From: Pseudoips prasinana
Lineage: Eukaryota; Arthropoda; Insecta; Lepidoptera; Nolidae
Direction of reading: 5' to 3'
Assembly (NCBI GenBank): GCA_951640165.1
Contig: OX621259.1
Location: 5,146,001-5,210,000, forward strand
DNA length: 64,000 nt
Shown here: in pieces, positions 63,501-64,000 of the stretch
How the letters are laid out: each line of letters starts with the position of its first letter
How positions within the stretch are numbered: the stretch's first letter is position 1
The notes under the pieces: generated by a model
Database searches by the model: none
Told to the model about the DNA's origin: nothing
What the model saw: only the letters and a program-made list of their open reading frames with translations
Translations under genes and position numbers: made by a program

Positions 63501-63827
63501 GCTATTAAAACCATTTCAGTTGGTGGGAACTGTGATATATTTTTATCTAGCATATACTCATACCATGTACAATATTCTATCTTGCTTTACTTTATCGGGA
63601 ACACAATTGAAGTAAATCGTTAAAATTATATTTTTCTTAAATGTTTACAGAGTAACCAATTTCTGTGGAGGCAAGTATTTTTCTTGACAGCTGGATTGTA
63701 CACAGTTACCAACACGTTCTATATTATTTTTGGTACATCTGTTAAAGCTGATTGGAATGAACCACCTAAAGAAATAAAAGAAGTTGATGAAGAAAGTCAA
63801 CTTATGATGGAAAAACCTAAGGAATAA
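51598..63827 (+). CDS. SLC17-family (putative phosphate cotransporter-like) MFS transporter, gene 3
   Basis: Ten exons give 494 residues: 51598-51646, 53297-53487, 56010-56195, 56831-56969, 58247-58464, 58728-58877, 60305-60437, 61372-61493, 62628-62747, 63651-63827. All introns are GT-AG. TM1 (about 24-51) contains the conserved Arg (R41 in SMRSCMGVSLVAM). TM2 has FFWGYMLLQIPAGQLAHRYGSR. Exon 4 has CRMMQGLSQACIVPGIHTSLGKW with the family His (H167) and PLHERG. Exon 5 has GWPGIFRFYG and ISEAEKNYI. Exon 9 has NHIDIAPNFAGTMMS. The last exon codes the final helix and a tail ending MMEKPKE without the extra intron of genes 1 and 2. The luminal loop is short with one sequon (NDT). An alternative ATG at 53263 lies before the exon 2 acceptor; the 51598 start is preferred because phases match gene 2. 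Exon 5 has a triplicated acceptor. Confidence 0.92.
51672..51812 (+). mobile_element. LINE 3' end (YPSGKQA family) in gene 3 intron 1
   Basis: Codes [20 protein letters not shown] and YPSGKQA followed by TGA and a tatgtatgtatg tail, 26 bases after the exon 1 donor. Confidence 0.8.
51880..52080 (-). repeat. dispersed repeat, tggcgatcgcagt family
   Basis: tctcatcacgtggggggagt, gagaaccggaatagccaacc, cgtctgccaagcgtagccat. Confidence 0.6.
52262..52700 (-). mobile_element. CR1-type LINE 3' end
   Basis: The minus strand reads ttgcctggaagagatcacac, gataaggccgccatttgtac, acaataaagagtattatcta and a (tatc)n tail, the same 3' end as in 37260-37430. Coding traces (RLIDNGSAFHKRAP on +, complement of ALWNALPLSIR) lie at about 52640-52700. 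Confidence 0.7.
53020..53100 (+). mobile_element. tRNA-like SINE head
   Basis: gcggtggcggagcggttaac (box A-like) and cgtgggtttgattaccacc (box B-like), about 200 bases before gene 3 exon 2. No acceptor-stem pairing was found, so it is not called a tRNA gene. Confidence 0.5.
53640..54060. other. unassigned part of gene 3 intron 2
   Basis: AT-rich; tttgagcttgactttgac (about 53990) hints at a LINE tail but nothing more is visible. Confidence 0.35.
54093..54240. mobile_element. foldback MITE, copy 2 (gccagcacatc family)
   Basis: tgtacagacgccagcacatc at the left and its exact complement at the right. Gene 3 intron 2. Confidence 0.88.
54355..54600 (+). mobile_element. tRNA-related SINE
   Basis: Head ctggcctgttggtctcgtgt, box B-like gtgggtttgaaccctatcc, body gtgatgagcacgattatttg, ggatcagatggcactgtgtc, tail tcccaagatattt. 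Confidence 0.75.
54721..54824. mobile_element. 104-bp MITE
   Basis: Ends atttgcactcacacgtatgc.. and their complement; inner arms accaatataacaaatttgt pair around ctggttcag. Confidence 0.8.
54825..55516 (+). mobile_element. non-autonomous Helitron with internal duplication
   Basis: Starts ctaataatattataaatgcg, has a (ctgt)n tract and 'ctactgaaccgatttg', and ends cgcgggcaaaagctag|T. Two copies of an internal segment (from attcatcg at 55087 and 55271) are 184 bases apart. Confidence 0.8.
54858..54925 (+). repeat. (ctgt)n microsatellite
   Basis: About 17 repeats of ctgt with two ttct interruptions, inside the Helitron. Confidence 0.9.
55713..55935 (-). mobile_element. Helitron-related fragment
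   Basis: Left end ctagcagtgcccgcggaatt is the complement of a Helitron 3' end; the rest (ggttcagtagatccagagat, cttcacaaactcacaaa) is degraded. Confidence 0.55.
56240..56790. other. unassigned part of gene 3 intron 3
   Basis: Starts with a SINE-head-like piece (gttggtctagcgatagcg at 56220) running into non-matching DNA. gatgatgatattaaat (56560) looks like a LINE tail. gggactaaagtccccgc (56643) is a small hairpin. Confidence 0.4.
57025..57165 (+). mobile_element. LINE or SINE 3' end fragment
   Basis: gcaggtgtctgtgggcaaca, gtgatcacttactatcaggc and gtttgctggtgtgaattgct followed by tataaaaaag match a common lepidopteran retroposon 3' end, from memory of the family. Confidence 0.55.
57360..57690 (-). 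mobile_element. LINE C-terminus and 3' end (LSTNKFK family)
   Basis: On the minus strand: cttcccagtgatataagaga, ctacgaataagtttcaaag, gccaaattgtgtag, cagctgccacctcatgcac-like end. Confidence 0.7.
58124..58249 (+). repeat. three tandem 42-bp copies of the exon 5 acceptor region
   Basis: Three copies (58124-58165, 58166-58207, 58208-58249) read gattattttctaatagaatt, then a pyrimidine-rich stretch ending in ttatttcag and gtc. Each carries a branch-point-like ctaat, pyrimidines and an AG (58162, 58204, 58246). The last AG fits the paralogue alignment (GGA GGT CAA GCT). Using either upstream AG keeps the frame open and adds 14 or 28 residues after the VYGG of exon 4. Confidence 0.85.
58506..58665 (+). 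repeat. dispersed repeat, tggcgatcgcagt family
   Basis: atcgccacgcttggcagacg, gggttggcggtcgcagtatg, cccgttctctgatctatatt, gggatgagatggggtggcga; it fills most of intron 5 of gene 3. Confidence 0.75.
58938..59312 (+). mobile_element. full-length tRNA-headed SINE
   Basis: Same as 48490-48853: gcctctttggtctagcgata head, box B gggttcaaatcctgggt, body through ggccgccgtggccgaaattt, tail attattatt. Confidence 0.85.
59316..59455 (-). mobile_element. RTE-like LINE 3' fragment
   Basis: Minus-strand relative of 46673-46891: aaagatatccacatttgcca, gtctggcgctactatccagc, ggcctgcccacccttcgtct. Confidence 0.65.
59484..60075 (+). mobile_element. tRNA-related SINE interrupted by a MITE
   Basis: Head ctggtctgttggtatgtata and box B gggttcgatccccaccc lie left of the insertion; the body (cagaacaggctctgcctaat, ggggatcagatggtactgtg) continues right of it. 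Confidence 0.75.
59589..59876. mobile_element. 288-bp MITE with 8-bp duplication (hAT-like)
   Basis: cgtcgatc flanks it on both sides (59581-59588, 59877-59884). About 90-base inner arms (aatcgttaaatcggcttcca... / complement at 59768-59860) pair. Eight-base duplications are typical of hAT elements. Confidence 0.8.
60113..60292 (+). mobile_element. RTE-like LINE 3' fragment
   Basis: ggggcagaaaagttctcgag, cgaccacgtaccgaaagacg, aaggtggaccgacgatcttg and an atgatgatgatgag tail, 12 bases before gene 3 exon 7. Confidence 0.75.
60593..60734. mobile_element. foldback MITE, copy 3 (gccagcacatc family)
   Basis: tgtacagacgccagcacatc left end, complement on the right with two changes. Gene 3 intron 7. 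Confidence 0.85.
60945..61305 (+). repeat. dispersed repeat upstream of gene 3 exon 8
   Basis: Aligns with 34855-35225 over its full length in the same orientation, and with 13745-14290 in reverse. Confidence 0.8.
61580..61835 (-). mobile_element. tRNA-derived SINE, copy D
   Basis: Reverse complement of the 25071 family: ctagggacaatgccacacag at the left, gggattcgaacccaggacca (box B), ccaactaggctacgg (box A). Confidence 0.85.
61856..62050 (-). mobile_element. tRNA-headed SINE (cgcgcctgacaactatttg type)
   Basis: ggcgcgggactcgaacccgc (box B), gggtcacacaaatagttgtc, tagacggacacaaatt and cgcccgcattagg match 9150-9310 and extend it. Confidence 0.8.
62051..62115 (+). mobile_element. Helitron 3' end remnant
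   Basis: cgacagccacgtgaacgacg, tcgagggcacaactag resembles the Helitron terminus with several changes. Confidence 0.5.
62202..62452 (+). mobile_element. tRNA-derived SINE, copy E, 5' truncated
   Basis: Starts within the head (ggtagtgttcctgcctacga), then the same body and an attatt tail. Confidence 0.8.
62457..62614 (-). mobile_element. non-autonomous Helitron
   Basis: ctagctgtgccccacggatt at the left; ends ttcgcctttataatattagtg, 14 bases before gene 3 exon 9. Confidence 0.8.
62760..63650. other. last intron of gene 3, mostly unassigned
   Basis: Contains a loosely inverted pair (ctatagttcgaacacacacg at 63058 and its relative near 63220-63262) that may be an old MITE. Otherwise A/T runs. Confidence 0.4.
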
Positions 63828-63849
63828 CCGAGCAAAGAAACGAAATACT

Positions 63850-63855
63850 AATAAA
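63850..63855 (+). promoter_or_regulatory. polyadenylation signal of gene 3
   Basis: An AATAAA hexamer lies 23 bases after the TAA stop of gene 3. No equally clear signal was found after gene 1. Confidence 0.55.
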
Positions 63856-64000
63856 AGCAATCAAAACTCCTAATCTGTGCTTATACCTTACAGGGTCCAC
63901 AATTGATATTTACCTTATTAGATCTAAGTTCCAATGTTTATTAATACATTGTGGAATGCTATAAAGAATTGAGAATGATAATCGCATCCTTTTAAAAATT

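Overview
The window looks like lepidopteran (moth or butterfly) nuclear DNA. It is AT-rich, has GT-AG introns of hundreds to thousands of bases, and is crowded with repeats typical of Lepidoptera: Helitrons ending in a CGCGGGCACAGCTAG-type terminus, tRNA-headed SINEs, non-LTR retrotransposons and many small foldback elements. Genus and species cannot be read from the sequence. All assignments come from reading the sequence; no database search was run.

The host content is a tandem array of three genes on the + strand for SLC17-type major facilitator transporters (insect 'putative inorganic phosphate cotransporter' / sialin-like family). Gene 1 (last four exons only, 2019-12407) begins outside the window. 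Gene 2 (22226-44228, 11 exons, predicted 539 aa) and gene 3 (51598-63827, 10 exons, predicted 494 aa) are complete. Exon lengths and intron phases match almost exactly between paralogues (139, 218, 150, 133 and about 120 nt), so they arose by duplication of one exon-intron structure. They differ in the N-terminal luminal loop (long and rich in N-glycosylation sequons in gene 2), in a conserved His (Gln in gene 2), and in the C-terminal tail (split by an intron in genes 1 and 2, not in gene 3).

Most of the rest is mobile DNA inside introns and between genes. From left to right: SINE and Helitron fragments; a GC-rich R1-clade non-LTR retrotransposon with target-site duplications in gene 1 (2525-8585, minus strand, pol ORF broken); a decayed autonomous Helitron (14624-17465) and a TIR element with a nested LINE fragment (21007-22067) between genes 1 and 2; in gene 2 an apparently intact Tc1/mariner-superfamily transposon with perfect 28-bp terminal inverted repeats (32336-34414), a Harbinger-like MITE, and a 4.9-kb TTAA-flanked inverted-repeat element that encloses an open two-ORF non-LTR retrotransposon (37721-42669); between genes 2 and 3 a further set of MITEs and LINE 3' ends; and in gene 3 more SINEs, Helitrons and foldback elements.

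The most notable local feature is the 3' splice site of gene 3 exon 5. It lies in three tandem 42-bp copies, each with its own branch-point-like, pyrimidine-rich and AG sequence, and each additional copy would add 14 codons in frame. The three transporters probably act separately as membrane carriers, and nothing suggests an operon. No CRISPR array, rRNA gene or convincing free-standing tRNA gene was seen.
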